From Thalassolituus marinus (GTDB lineage Bacteria > Pseudomonadota > Gammaproteobacteria > Pseudomonadales > Oceanobacteraceae), in contig NZ_JAEDAH010000042.1 in NCBI RefSeq assembly GCF_020320395.1, positions 7,559 to 71,558 on the forward strand: 64,000 nt of DNA, written 5' to 3'. Positions 17,867-26,780 of this stretch are shown here, piece after piece. Below the pieces are notes generated by a model. The model was not told where the DNA came from. It made no database searches and saw only the letters and a list, made by a program, of their open reading frames with translations. Numbering within the stretch: the first letter of the stretch is position 1; each line of letters starts with the position of its first letter. A program made the translations under genes and the position numbers.

Positions 17867-18733
17867 TCAGCTTCCGTTACAGTCGTAGCGGAAGCTGTCA
17901 TCCAGATTGAGCGGTAAGATCAGCGTGCTGAACTGCAAGTCAGCCATAGCGGTACATAACGCATCCCGCTCATCACTGTCATTCACCAGGCGCTCTGCGT
18001 ATTCCGCCTGCAACACCGCCTTGCCATCGTCAATAAAGGGCGTGAGCAGATCACACTCATCGTATTCTGCGCACTGCTCGTTAACAGCAAAATCAAAATA
18101 ACTGACCAGAGCCTCAATCTGATCGAGGTCGTTCTTCAGCGCCACAGCCAGACCGCGCTGGTGCGCCGCATTGGCAATAAAGCGGTTGTACGCCAACTGG
18201 TCATCAGCACTCAGGCCGACACCATTATCATTCTGGTAACCGTCCATGTTATCCGGCTCGACGCCATCACAGCCTTTACTGGCGGCCGTATCCAGTCGTG
18301 CCAGCATAATGCGCTGCACATTTTGCGAACGAATATCCAGCCAGCGCTCACCGGGCCAACCGTCCAGAGTGTCACCCAGATCATCGCTGCTGAATTGGGA
18401 CTCGTCATCACGCCAGTCTTCATAGGAACCGGCAGAGAAGTAGCAGATGACCTTACGCCCCTGCTGCTGCAGATCAGCAATGAAATCCTCACTGCTATCG
18501 AACAGATCAATATCGTACAGTGCCACGTCGTAGCCATCATTGACCGTGCCACTCAACTGCCACTGCCAGCTGACGCCAACAGCGGGCCTGTACCAATCAC
18601 CATCCGTAACGGCCGCTGGTGCCAGTGGCAGCGTCATAACATGTCCACTGCCACTATCGTCATCGGAACCACCATCACCGCCACCACAGGCTGCCAGTAA
18701 CAGTGACAAATAAATAACACCCGGCTTTCTCAT
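17867..18733 (-). CDS. GH114-like (polygalactosaminidase-type) lipoprotein
   Basis: 288 residues. A signal peptide with a lipobox (LLLAACGGG, lipid-bearing Cys near residue 16) is followed by a Ser/Asp/Gly linker and a TIM-barrel domain of the GH114/DUF297 type. Landmarks are YDIDLFDSS, KVICYFSAGSYEDWR and GCDGVEPDNMDGYQND, whose acidic residues are likely catalytic. Family members cleave alpha-1,4-galactosaminoglycan; the substrate here is inferred only at family level. The ATG at 18733 has a good AAGGAG site. It converges with the preceding plus-strand gene. Confidence 0.82.
   Translation of the reverse strand: MRKPGVIYLSLLLAACGGGDGGSDDDSGSGHVMTLPLAPAAVTDGDWYRPAVGVSWQWQLSGTVNDGYDVALYDIDLFDSSEDFIADLQQQGRKVICYFSAGSYEDWRDDESQFSSDDLGDTLDGWPGERWLDIRSQNVQRIMLARLDTAASKGCDGVEPDNMDGYQNDNGVGLSADDQLAYNRFIANAAHQRGLAVALKNDLDQIEALVSYFDFAVNEQCAEYDECDLLTPFIDDGKAVLQAEYAERLVNDSDERDALCTAMADLQFSTLILPLNLDDSFRYDCNGS
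17869..17897. repeat. Inverted repeat at the convergent gene junction
   Basis: Perfect 9-base arms (CAGCTTCCG and CGGAAGCTG) enclose 12 bases and overlap the last codons of the GH114-like gene, seven bases after the stop of the plus-strand gene. It may act as a bidirectional terminator although no T tract follows. Confidence 0.4.
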
Positions 18734-18828
18734 ACGATTCTCCTTTTAGCTTCCAGCATAGTCCCTGTGCGAACAATCTGTCTCATGACCGCAACGCCCC
18801 ACTGCAGTGGCGGTTTACGGCTATGGTC

Positions 18829-18845
18829 TTAACGGCTGCCGTTAA
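18829..18845. promoter_or_regulatory. Perfect 17-bp palindrome upstream of nhaD
   Basis: TTAACGGC-T-GCCGTTAA lies about 95 bases before the nhaD start, in the 206-base region between two divergent genes. The position fits a regulator operator; which regulator is unknown. Confidence 0.45.
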
Positions 18846-18939
18846 AAAGCCATTGCAGCGAATTTTCAGGCTCCTACAATGCGGCTGTCGCTGAACGTCT
18901 GCGTTCGGTTCTTCCGCCTCCGTCGTCCCTGAGGTCCTC

Positions 18940-20193
18940 ATGCCTGACATACTGCCCTATATCCTGGTGGCGCTCGCCATCGCCGGCTTACTTGCCGTTG
19001 TACTCGAAGAAGTTATCCACGTTAACAAAGCCCAGGTTGTACTGTTTCTCGGTGCACTGTCATGGGTTCTGCTGTTTGCCTTTTCTGCAGATGGGCACGT
19101 TCATGAAAAAGTTCAGGAAGGACTGCAGGAAAATATCGGCGAAATTGCCAGCCTCTGGCTGTTTCTGCTGGCCGCGATGACCTTCGTTGCTTACCTCAAT
19201 AAAAAGGGCCTTATTGAAAGCTTAATTTACCGCTTTCTGCCGTCGAGTATTTCCGAGCGTAAGCTGTTGCTGCTGACCGGCCTGTTCAGTTTTGCGTTTT
19301 CATCACTGGCCGACAACATCACAGCCACGCTGATTTCCATCGCCCTGATACTGTCGCTGAACCTGCCGGCGTCCAAAACCCTGCGTTTTGCTACCGTCGT
19401 AGTATTTGCCGTTAACTCCGGCGGAGTCGCCATGATTACCGGTGACGTGACCACGCTGATGATTTTCCTGGCCGGTAAGGTCAGCATCACCAATCTGCTG
19501 TGGTTATCATTCCCGGCACTGGTTGCCGTAGTACTGCTGGTGAGCATGCTGTCATGGCCGCTGCGTGAGCAGGCGGTTATTGAACACAAAGAGAGTGAAC
19601 TGGCGCAGGTTGACCTGGCCATTGCCGGTGTGTTTGTACTGACTATTCTGGCCACCATCGCCGGTAACGTGCTGTTCGATATTCCACCGGTGCTGAGCTT
19701 CCTCACCGGTTTGTCCGTCATGTTCCTGCTTGCCCGTGCGTACGGTGAAGACACTGAAAACCATCCGATTCTCAACTATATCCGCCAGATTGAGTTCGAC
19801 ACCCTGCTGTTCTTCCTTGGCATTTTGCTGCTTGTTGGCTCGCTGAAAGAAATTCACGCCCTCGACAGCTTTGTCTCGCTTTACAGCCACCTGCCAGCCT
19901 GGGCAGCTAATTATCTGATGGGTTTATTGTCGTCAGTGATTGATAACGTGCCGCTGACGGCCGCCCTGCTGAAAGCGGATGTCAGCATGACGCTGCAGGA
20001 ATGGATGGCGCTGACCTACGCCGTCGGTGTGGGTGGTTCGCTGCTGATTATTGGTTCAGCTGCAGGCATCGTCGCTATGAGCAAGGTCAACGAACTGACC
20101 TTTGGCAGCTACATGAAATACTTTGTGGCGCTGATCATCGCCTACAGCGTGGGCTATGCCAGCGTACTGGGTCTGGGCCAGATTATTATCTGA
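18940..20193 (+). CDS. nhaD: Na+/H+ antiporter, NhaD type
   Basis: 417 residues and about 11-12 membrane segments of the ArsB/NhaD ion transporter superfamily. The paired family motifs are visible as SSLADNITATLISIAL (about 120-135) and SSVIDNVPLTAALL (about 327-340). NhaD proteins expel sodium or lithium in exchange for protons and are common in marine and halophilic bacteria. The gene stands alone with a 206-base upstream region that carries a perfect palindrome. Confidence 0.92.
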   Translation: MPDILPYILVALAIAGLLAVVLEEVIHVNKAQVVLFLGALSWVLLFAFSADGHVHEKVQEGLQENIGEIASLWLFLLAAMTFVAYLNKKGLIESLIYRFLPSSISERKLLLLTGLFSFAFSSLADNITATLISIALILSLNLPASKTLRFATVVVFAVNSGGVAMITGDVTTLMIFLAGKVSITNLLWLSFPALVAVVLLVSMLSWPLREQAVIEHKESELAQVDLAIAGVFVLTILATIAGNVLFDIPPVLSFLTGLSVMFLLARAYGEDTENHPILNYIRQIEFDTLLFFLGILLLVGSLKEIHALDSFVSLYSHLPAWAANYLMGLLSSVIDNVPLTAALLKADVSMTLQEWMALTYAVGVGGSLLIIGSAAGIVAMSKVNELTFGSYMKYFVALIIAYSVGYASVLGLGQIII

Positions 20194-20218
20194 TCCACCC
20201 TGCTCCAGCTGCTTCAAT

Positions 20219-20259
20219 CCGGATAATTGTCTGCACGCTTACAGCCGACAATTATCCGG
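20219..20259. repeat. Perfect 13-bp inverted repeat between nhaD and GST genes
   Basis: The arms 20219-20231 and 20247-20259 (CCGGATAATTGTC and its complement) are perfect and enclose 15 bases. The two flanking genes converge here. No T tract follows on either strand, so it may be a rho-dependent or weak bidirectional terminator. Confidence 0.55.
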
Positions 20260-20316
20260 CCGATTCAGCGAAGACAGTTCACTGCCTGGGCCTGTTAACA
20301 CTAAATGAATCGGGCC

Positions 20317-21048
20317 CTAGCGATACTGAGCGTAATGCACCTGCAACGGCTGCAGCTCGTCTTCGTGCTGGTCTATCCACGCTTTCATCGCCTTCGGTAA
20401 ACGCTCACGCGCAGGCCAGGGTACTGGCATTTCAGCAGGCTGAAATACCATGGCAAACAAGGCACAAGCGGTAAGATCAGCGCGCGAAAAATGGTCCCCC
20501 ACGAGCAAATGCGATTGCAGATACGCAGTACGTAATTCCGCGAGCATCGCTTCCATGCGCTGCTGGGCCGCAGCCGCCGTTTCACTGTTGATTTTCATCC
20601 AGTAGCGCATGCCTTTTTCCACTTTCGGATAGGCAAGACGCACCTGCCAGCGGCGGTAAAAAGGCTGCCCCGACGTCAGCAACGGAATCGCCAGCTCAGG
20701 CTCCACCAGCAGATAGTGATAACACCACAGGCGAATATCTTCACCGAGGCGATCCAGACGCCGCTCCCACTCCTGCGCCTGTTGACGCAGGGCCGGGTCT
20801 TCAGGTGTCAGAGAATGTTCCGGGTAGTGCTTGTCGAGATAATCGATAATCGCCGACGAGCCCTGAATCACCTGGCCTTTATCACGCAATACCGGTACCG
20901 ACGTTGACGGTGCAATTCGCCGGATCGACTTCATATGCAGGCCAGGAATCAGACTGACGCGACTGTACTGAATGCCTTTGTAGTCCAGTGCCCAGCGGAT
21001 TTTTTCGCAGTAGTGGGAAATCGGAAACTGATACAAAACCGGTCGCAC
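20317..21048 (-). CDS. Glutathione S-transferase family protein
   Basis: 243 residues from the GTG at 21048, chosen because GGAGG lies seven bases upstream; a second GTG at 21078 would add ten residues with no such signal. The N-terminal thioredoxin-like domain has YQFPISHYCEKIRWAL, where the Ser/Cys region would contact glutathione, and the cis-Pro is in APSTSVPVL. An all-helical C-terminal domain follows, including HFSRADLTACALFAM. The substrate cannot be inferred. It stands alone between convergent and co-directional neighbours. Confidence 0.85.
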   Translation of the reverse strand: MRPVLYQFPISHYCEKIRWALDYKGIQYSRVSLIPGLHMKSIRRIAPSTSVPVLRDKGQVIQGSSAIIDYLDKHYPEHSLTPEDPALRQQAQEWERRLDRLGEDIRLWCYHYLLVEPELAIPLLTSGQPFYRRWQVRLAYPKVEKGMRYWMKINSETAAAAQQRMEAMLAELRTAYLQSHLLVGDHFSRADLTACALFAMVFQPAEMPVPWPARERLPKAMKAWIDQHEDELQPLQVHYAQYR

Positions 21049-21118
21049 GGAACGTCCTCCCTGATCATTTAAGGCCACTCTGACAGGCCTTCATGAAAAG
21101 CACAACCATGCCCCGCCT

Positions 21119-21511
21119 TTACGGCAAGCGCACCTGAACTTCCACTTCGGCGCCGAGAATTGTGTCCTGAATCGGGCGCGTGGCAGCCGCATCCGATTCA
21201 TCCATATGCAGACGTCCCGACCAGTTCAGGCGAGTCTGTGATGACTGATGGGTAAACACATCGGGAATTAACGTCGCCTGTTCCATGGGCTGCAGATCGT
21301 CCCATTCATAATCAGGCAGAGTCAGGTTAAGAATGACCGGCGTTGCCGTGTCTCGGTCAGCAGCCGTCGGAGCCTGTGCAGCAGTGGCAGCCACCGCCGC
21401 GGGCTGCCCCGCATCCGGCAAACGCGTGCCACGCAGAATCGGAGTGCCATCCTTATCACAGGCCGTTACGACCCACGTGCACAACAGGAGGACAATAACG
21501 CGAAAACGCAT
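21119..21511 (-). CDS. Predicted small lipoprotein, function unknown
   Basis: About 130 residues from the ATG at 21511; the frame extends to 21535. The N terminus MRFRVIVLLLCTWVVTACDK is a typical lipoprotein signal with Cys at the lipobox. An Ala-rich linker of about 30 residues leads to a C-terminal part without a recognised domain (LTLPDYEWDD, LNWSGRLHMDE). The Asp at position +2 after the lipid Cys would favour retention in the inner membrane in enterobacteria; whether this holds here is unknown. Not recognised otherwise. Confidence 0.6.
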   Translation of the reverse strand: MRFRVIVLLLCTWVVTACDKDGTPILRGTRLPDAGQPAAVAATAAQAPTAADRDTATPVILNLTLPDYEWDDLQPMEQATLIPDVFTHQSSQTRLNWSGRLHMDESDAAATRPIQDTILGAEVEVQVRLP

Positions 21512-21632
21512 GATCGCAGGTTTACTCCACAACACAATAAACTCAGGGTCAGCATATCACTGATAAAAATATCTGCTAACCCACCACCCCCTGAGACCGT
21601 GAACGCCGTCAGAAATTCCCTCAGTGACGCCG

Positions 21633-22952
21633 TTATTGCCAGCAGTATTCCGTACCACCTTCACACAGCACACTCTGATCACAGGCGATGCCAGGCAAGG
21701 CCACCAGCTGATCCTGCTGGCACAACGCCGGCCACTGATCACGTAACCACGGCGGAACGCCAGCCTCCTGAAACAACGCCTTCAGGTTTTTTGCCGGACG
21801 CCCCAACGGACGCAGACTGTGCCCACGAGCCTCGGCGGCACAGGTAAGCAGGTACTCACCCGCAGCCAGCCCATAAGTGGCTGATGCGGCAACCGCCTGC
21901 AACTGGCCACTGCCCCAGAGCAGAGTTTGCTGTGGCAGCTGAACGGTGCGCGGGCGCAGACAATCATCCGCCAGCGGCAGCTGCAGATACAGGCAGCCAC
22001 GAAAACGCCTGATGCAGGCAGTGCCCAGCGTCAACAAGGGCTGAGCATCATCAGCGGCACGTACCACGTCATCCATCAGTGTCTGCAGCCATTGCTGCGT
22101 CGGAGCTGCCTGCTGCAAGGTAAGTAACCACTGACGAATCACATAGGGCTGCCAGTGCGCAGGCAGAGCAGCCAGTGCACTGAGATCCAGCGCGAGCGGT
22201 GCTGTAGACGGCCAGCTCACATCACGCAGGCATTGATTTGTATGCGGCTGTAACAGCTCATCCAGCAACTGCTGGTCCTGCTGCCACTGCTCAACCGAGC
22301 GTAACAACGAAGCCTTGCGGCCGGGAAAGCGCTGAAACACTTGTGGCAGCAGCTGGTTGCGCCACCAGTTACGCTCGAAGCGCTCGTCCTGATTGGATTC
22401 GTCTTCCACCCAGCGCAGGCCGGCTTCTCTCGCCACAGCTTCCAGCTGCTGGCGCTCGCAACCGAGCAAGGGCCGCAACAGCACACTGCCCTTCGCCAAG
22501 GCTCGCTGCGCCGGCATTGCCGCCAACCCGGCCAACCCCGAACCGCGCAGTAAACGCTGAAAGAAGGTTTCGATCTGATCGTCGCCATGATGCGCCAGCA
22601 ACAGGGTATCGCCCGCCGTCACGTGTTCCCGGTATACCTCATAGCGTGCTGCACGGGCGGCCTGTTCAATGCCATCGCCCTGATTCTTCACCAGTACCGA
22701 CGCGCTGATCAGCGGTACCTGCCAATGCTCGCACAACGCAGCACAATGCTGTTGCCAGTCTGCGGCATGGGCGGATAAACCATGATTCACGTGAATTGCC
22801 CGCAGCCGACCACGCGTAGTTTGCAGCCGGGTCAGCAGATGCAGCAGCACGGTCGAATCCAGTCCACCACTGAACCCCACCCACAGGGTGCCGGTGGCAG
22901 GCAACTGGTGCGCAAGATGGCTGAGCAGAGTATCGGTCCGGGCGTCGGTCAT
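21633..22952 (-). CDS. tilS: tRNA(Ile)-lysidine synthetase TilS
   Basis: Attaches lysine to C34 of tRNA(Ile) CAU, changing it to read AUA; essential for decoding in bacteria. The 439-residue length matches the larger E. coli-like form, with an N-terminal PP-loop ATPase (SGGLDS at 28-33), a middle domain and a C-terminal domain containing the LRPLGRPAKNLKALFQEAGVPPW region that binds tRNA. The ATG at 22952 is taken as start; a TTG at 22970 is also in frame. No operon partner. Confidence 0.94.
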   Translation of the reverse strand: MTDARTDTLLSHLAHQLPATGTLWVGFSGGLDSTVLLHLLTRLQTTRGRLRAIHVNHGLSAHAADWQQHCAALCEHWQVPLISASVLVKNQGDGIEQAARAARYEVYREHVTAGDTLLLAHHGDDQIETFFQRLLRGSGLAGLAAMPAQRALAKGSVLLRPLLGCERQQLEAVAREAGLRWVEDESNQDERFERNWWRNQLLPQVFQRFPGRKASLLRSVEQWQQDQQLLDELLQPHTNQCLRDVSWPSTAPLALDLSALAALPAHWQPYVIRQWLLTLQQAAPTQQWLQTLMDDVVRAADDAQPLLTLGTACIRRFRGCLYLQLPLADDCLRPRTVQLPQQTLLWGSGQLQAVAASATYGLAAGEYLLTCAAEARGHSLRPLGRPAKNLKALFQEAGVPPWLRDQWPALCQQDQLVALPGIACDQSVLCEGGTEYCWQ

Positions 22953-23114
22953 GGCATCCACAGCTGACAAGAAAACAACGATTGTAAGGTGCCGCCCGTC
23001 CAGCGGCCAGCCAGTGCAGAAAAATGAAACAGTCCATCCAGTTCCGCGAGCCCTGAGAAGCCCGGCAGGTCTGCTATAGTCGTCGGCAGTTATACATCAG
23101 CAGGGTTCAGCGTC

Positions 23115-23702
23115 ATGTGGGACGAACGATACAGCAGTGATCACTACATTTACGGCACAGAGCCTAACCAGTTTCTGCAGCAAAATGTCAGTCGCCTGGG
23201 CGGCAAAAAAATTCTCTGTCTGGCCGAGGGGGAAGGACGCAATGCCGTCTGGCTTGCGCGTCAGGGCTATCAGGTCAGCGCTGTCGATGCCTCCTCCGTA
23301 GGCCAGACCAAGGCACTGAAACTGGCGCAGCAACACAAGGTCAGTATTCACTACGAAGTGCGCGATCTGGCTTGCTTCGATTTAGGTATTGAGCAGTGGG
23401 ACGGCATCGTTTCGATTTTCTGCCACCTGCCACCGGCGCTGCGCAAAAGCCTGCATCAGCGCATTGTGCATGCTCTGAAACCGGGTGGCGTCCTGCTGCT
23501 TGAAGCCTACACGCCACGGCAGTTACAACTCGGCACTGGCGGACCACAGGATGCCGCCATGATGATGGATGCCGCCACCCTGGAAGCCGAGCTGCCGGGC
23601 TTACGCTTCGACCATCTGGCCGAAGTGAAGCGCGACATTGTGGAAGGCACCGGCCATACCGGCTGCGGCGCCGTGGTTCAGGTCATTGCTACCCGTCGTT
23701 AA
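23115..23702 (+). CDS. Class I SAM-dependent methyltransferase (TehB-like)
   Basis: 195 residues, starting MWDERYSSDHYIYGTEPNQF, which resembles TehB/thiopurine methyltransferase-type enzymes. The SAM motif reads CLAEGEGRNAVWLA (about 35-48) and the acidic end of strand 2 is VDASS. Motif IV is IVSIFCHLP. The substrate is unknown. The bidirectional terminators after rnpB probably also end this transcript. Confidence 0.85.
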   Translation: MWDERYSSDHYIYGTEPNQFLQQNVSRLGGKKILCLAEGEGRNAVWLARQGYQVSAVDASSVGQTKALKLAQQHKVSIHYEVRDLACFDLGIEQWDGIVSIFCHLPPALRKSLHQRIVHALKPGGVLLLEAYTPRQLQLGTGGPQDAAMMMDAATLEAELPGLRFDHLAEVKRDIVEGTGHTGCGAVVQVIATRR

Positions 23703-23762
23703 AGGGTGGACGTCGGACGTCGTGGACAGTGACTGTCCACAGAGCCGGCTTAAGCTGACCAT

Positions 23763-23799
23763 AAAAAAACCCGCCTATCTTTCAGATAAGCGGGTTTTT
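23763..23799. terminator. Terminator T3 in the rnpB tail array
   Basis: A stem of about 11 bases (one mismatch relative to the other copies) flanked by an A run and a T run, so it can work on both strands. It is the copy nearest the methyltransferase gene that ends at 23702. Confidence 0.85.
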
Positions 23800-23888
23800 A
23801 AGTATTAAGCGAGTCGACCGGTAAGCCCTGAATCTGGTTATGAGTCGTCGTGGACAGTGACTGTCCAAAACCGGCTTAAGCTGACCAT

Positions 23889-23924
23889 AAAAAACCCGCT
23901 TATCTCTCAGATAAGCGGGTTTTT
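23889..23924. terminator. Terminator T2 in the rnpB tail array
   Basis: CCCGCTTATCT pairs with AGATAAGCGGG, flanked by A and T runs, in the middle repeat unit. It is symmetric enough to act on both strands. Confidence 0.88.
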
Positions 23925-24013
23925 AAGTATTAAGCGAGTCGACCGGTAAGCCCTGAATCTGGTTATGAGTCGTCGTGGACAGTGACTGTCCAAAACCGGC
24001 TTAAGCTGACCAT

Positions 24014-24050
24014 AAAAAAACCCGCTTATCTCTCAGATAAGCGGGTTTTT
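24014..24050. terminator. Terminator T1 directly after rnpB
   Basis: A perfect 11-base stem with a three-base loop, flanked by seven A and five T residues. It begins a few bases after the rnpB 3' end on the minus strand and is the primary rnpB terminator. Confidence 0.93.
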
Positions 24051-24056
24051 AAGTAT

Positions 24057-24413
<357 letters not shown>

Positions 24414-24419
24414 GCGCGG

Positions 24420-24448
24420 ATAATACCCTATCAGGCAGTCCTTGTCTC
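24420..24448 (-). promoter_or_regulatory. Promoter of rnpB
   Basis: GAGACA (24448-24443) and TATTAT (24425-24420) are separated by 17 bases on the minus strand and predict a start at about 24413, the 5' end of helix P1. The -35 lies seven bases beyond the stop of the hydrolase gene. Confidence 0.7.
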
Positions 24449-24454
24449 AACAGA

Positions 24455-25345
24455 TTAGGCAGCAGAATCCGGTGCCTGCAGTACCTCGCTGAACACCTGA
24501 TCCCACAACGCCTGATAGCGCTGTTTATGCCAGCCGATGTGGCCTATGCGTTTCTGGCCGATATCCTGCGGCGTAACACGAATACGACGCTGCGGCGCAC
24601 CGGTAAAAAAGTCATGCAACATCTTCACGCTACGCTGCGACATCATCTCATCGTCGCTGAACTCCACCGCCGTAATCGGTGTTTTCACTGAGGCAAAACG
24701 CTGGCGCATCCAGTCGCCTTCAGCCCCCACCGCGTATTCCTTGCGCAGACACCAGCGCCGCCACTGCAGCATCACGCCCTTTGGCATATCCGTCATAATG
24801 CCCAGCTTCTTACCCGGAAAATAACCCACCACAGGCACCACTGCTGGCACCAGGAAATACCACAGGAACCAGGCCACCCGTTTGGTTGGTGCCGAGTTAT
24901 ACCACCAGGTACCAATGCCCGACGCCACGGTAATAATGCGGTCGATATCCGGGTTATGCCCCATATAGCCAATCAGGTGGCCACCCACACTGTGACCAAT
25001 CCAGATGCGCTCACGGCCGGGAAAGCGTTCTTTCACATAGCCAAGCACCGCCGGGCAATCATTATGGGCCCAGGTCAGCTTATCGCTCTTACTGTGACGA
25101 ATATGGCCGTTCACCGAATCGCCCATGCCCTCGTAATCAAAGCTCACAGCGGCATAACCCTGCTGCGCCAGCCAGGCGGCGAAATCGTCGTACAGGTAAT
25201 GAGCCACACCCATGGCCGGGGCAATAATGCAGACACCCTTCACTTCAGACTGCGGCTCGAACACCCGTGCCGCCAGCTCAAATCCCGCTTTTGTTTTAAT
25301 GCGGATACTCTCGCCCGCCACCGGGCTCTGCTGTTGTGCGTGCAT
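24455..25345 (-). CDS. Alpha/beta hydrolase
   Basis: 296 residues with the alpha/beta-hydrolase fold. The nucleophile elbow is GHSVG at 117-121 (Ser119). IIAPAMGVAHYLYDDFAAWL and VSFDYEGMGDS mark the N-terminal strands. An Asp near the end of VEFSDDEM and the late His in RIGHIGWHK are plausible remaining catalytic residues. It resembles the group of predicted hydrolases COG4757. A hydrophobic patch (AWFLWYFLVPAVVPVVG) lies in the lid region. It follows marR by nine bases and is probably controlled by it. The substrate is unknown. Confidence 0.82.
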   Translation of the reverse strand: MHAQQQSPVAGESIRIKTKAGFELAARVFEPQSEVKGVCIIAPAMGVAHYLYDDFAAWLAQQGYAAVSFDYEGMGDSVNGHIRHSKSDKLTWAHNDCPAVLGYVKERFPGRERIWIGHSVGGHLIGYMGHNPDIDRIITVASGIGTWWYNSAPTKRVAWFLWYFLVPAVVPVVGYFPGKKLGIMTDMPKGVMLQWRRWCLRKEYAVGAEGDWMRQRFASVKTPITAVEFSDDEMMSQRSVKMLHDFFTGAPQRRIRVTPQDIGQKRIGHIGWHKQRYQALWDQVFSEVLQAPDSAA

Positions 25346-25354
25346 GATCAGTCC

Positions 25355-25765
25355 TCAGAAGGTATGCAGAATAAAATTAAGAAAACGCAGCACGACCTCA
25401 ATCTCAGCGTCAGAAAACTCCTCAGCAAAGCGGTCGTTGAGCTGCTGAATCAGCGGCTTTAACTGATGGGTTTTAGCCACACCTGACTCGGTCGGAAACA
25501 GACTCACCGCCCGCGCATCGCCGGTACTGCCACGCTGCAGCAGGCCGTTCTTTTCCATACGGGTAACCAGACCCGTTACCGCCGACTTATTCAGCTCCAG
25601 CGCCTGCGCCAGATCTTTCTGCAGGCAGCCCGGCTGCTGGCAGATCATCATCAGCGCCGCCAGCTGGGTGACCGACGCATCCAGCTCGCGCTCGACCACG
25701 CCATCAACGTGACGGAACAGCTTTTTCTGCGCCATATTCAGCAAAAAGAAGAGACGTTTATCCAT
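25355..25765 (-). CDS. MarR-family transcriptional regulator
   Basis: 136 residues from the ATG at 25765; the frame reaches 25831, but the shorter form matches family length. A winged helix runs from about 30 to 95 with LQKDLAQALELNKSAVTGLVTRMEKNGLLQR as recognition part and DARAVSLFPTESG as wing. It is transcribed together with the hydrolase gene and probably represses both, releasing on binding a small ligand. Palindromes that could be its operators lie at 25821-25847. Confidence 0.86.
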   Translation of the reverse strand: MDKRLFFLLNMAQKKLFRHVDGVVERELDASVTQLAALMMICQQPGCLQKDLAQALELNKSAVTGLVTRMEKNGLLQRGSTGDARAVSLFPTESGVAKTHQLKPLIQQLNDRFAEEFSDAEIEVVLRFLNFILHTF

Positions 25766-25820
25766 ACTGGGGCCCGCTTGGTGGTGACACACAGGTCGTG
25801 TCCGACTAAGTAGTTCACAT

Positions 25821-25847
25821 CTAAACAACATTTAGTTTGCATGTAAA
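25821..25847. promoter_or_regulatory. Candidate MarR operator
   Basis: Two adjacent inverted repeats: CTAAA-CAACA-TTTAG (25821-25835, perfect) and GTTTGCATGTAAAC (25834-25847, six of seven pairs). They lie 56-82 bases before the marR start. MarR regulators usually bind such AT-rich palindromes in their own promoters; the assignment is inference. Confidence 0.45.
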
Positions 25848-26244
25848 CCTTTTATTCACAAGTCGCTTAATCGCTGTTGTTTATCAAGATCACCAGGGGT
25901 CATCCATTGGAGCGCATTACGAACCTCCCTTTGCCAGATTCAGGGTTTTCCTGTTCCGCGAAATCCGCACACATTACATTCGTGCTTGCCCGTTCTACCG
26001 GTGGGTAGTAACGTAACCGTCAAATGAATCAATAACGTCCCCTCGTCTACAAAGGGGTTGCAAGTTTATGGGCGCAGGAAAACCGAATTAACAGGCGCGC
26101 ACGTTTTTCTGGAAGGGATTTTTGAGTTATGGATGATTTCTCAGACAGATCAATACATGCTGGGCTTCTCGAAAGAGTCGCCCAGGATAAGTGCGCACGC
26201 ACACTAATAAGCTGTTATGTGGAAAAGAACCATCAGGCCATTAC
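25848..26244. other. Intergenic region before the coiA-like remnant
   Basis: About 400 bases without a supported gene. A short inverted repeat around 26039-26056 (CCCCTC...GGGG) is the only structure noticed. Base composition falls toward AT across this stretch and stays low to about 29150, consistent with the edge of acquired DNA. Confidence 0.35.
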
Positions 26245-26604
26245 ATGAAATATGCCATCGTCAATAATGAGAAAATTGAGGCAACGAAAGGAGGAAAGGG
26301 CTCCTGCCCTAGCTGCGCCTCTGAATTAATTGCTAAGTGTGGTGAGCTAAAAGTAAATCATTGGTCTCATAAAGGAAGCCGTAACTGTGACCCGTGGTGG
26401 GAAAATGAAACAGAATGGCATCGATCATGGAAAGATTACTTTCCAAAAGAATGGCAAGAAGTTGTGCATTTTGACAATAGCGGTGAAAAGCATATAGCTG
26501 ATGTTAAAACTAAAAACGGATGGGTTTTAGAATTCCAGCATTCGTTTCTGAATCCAGAAGAGCGTCAATCCAGGAATTTGTCACTACATGGACACCCATG
26601 TTAG
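26245..26604 (+). pseudogene. CoiA-like protein, truncated
   Basis: The readable part (119 residues from the ATG at 26245) matches the N-terminal half of CoiA-like proteins. A zinc-finger-like region has CPSCASELIAKCG and HWSHK, then WHRSWKDYFP, and a nuclease-like core reads IADVKTKNGWVLEFQHS with the typical NPEER. After residue 112 the sequence loses family resemblance and stops, whereas intact relatives continue for more than 100 residues. It is therefore probably a broken copy. It is AT-rich compared with neighbours and lies next to a transposase gene. Confidence 0.65.
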
Positions 26605-26780
26605 AAAAATGAACATCAACAACTGAAAACACTGCAGTCAAAGCCACTACAGGTATTGTGTTCATCGAGTTTCTAAGCAACTAATAAGAAAGACTAAAAA
26701 AGAACATCCGGCAGGCGAACTGCAGACAAGCGAAAGCACCAGAGAATCTGGTTATCGTGGTATGGAGTGAGCTTAGCGAT
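26605..26780. other. Spacer between the coiA remnant and the RAYT gene
   Basis: 176 AT-rich bases with no gene. It is the 3' flank of the transposase gene, but I could not identify a repeat end or target duplication. Confidence 0.35.

Noticed and set aside
26751-26762. The 12-mer GAATCTGGTTAT is shared by the rnpB tail units and the flank of the RAYT gene
   Set aside because: The match does not extend beyond the 12-mer and no other shared sequence was found; probably chance.
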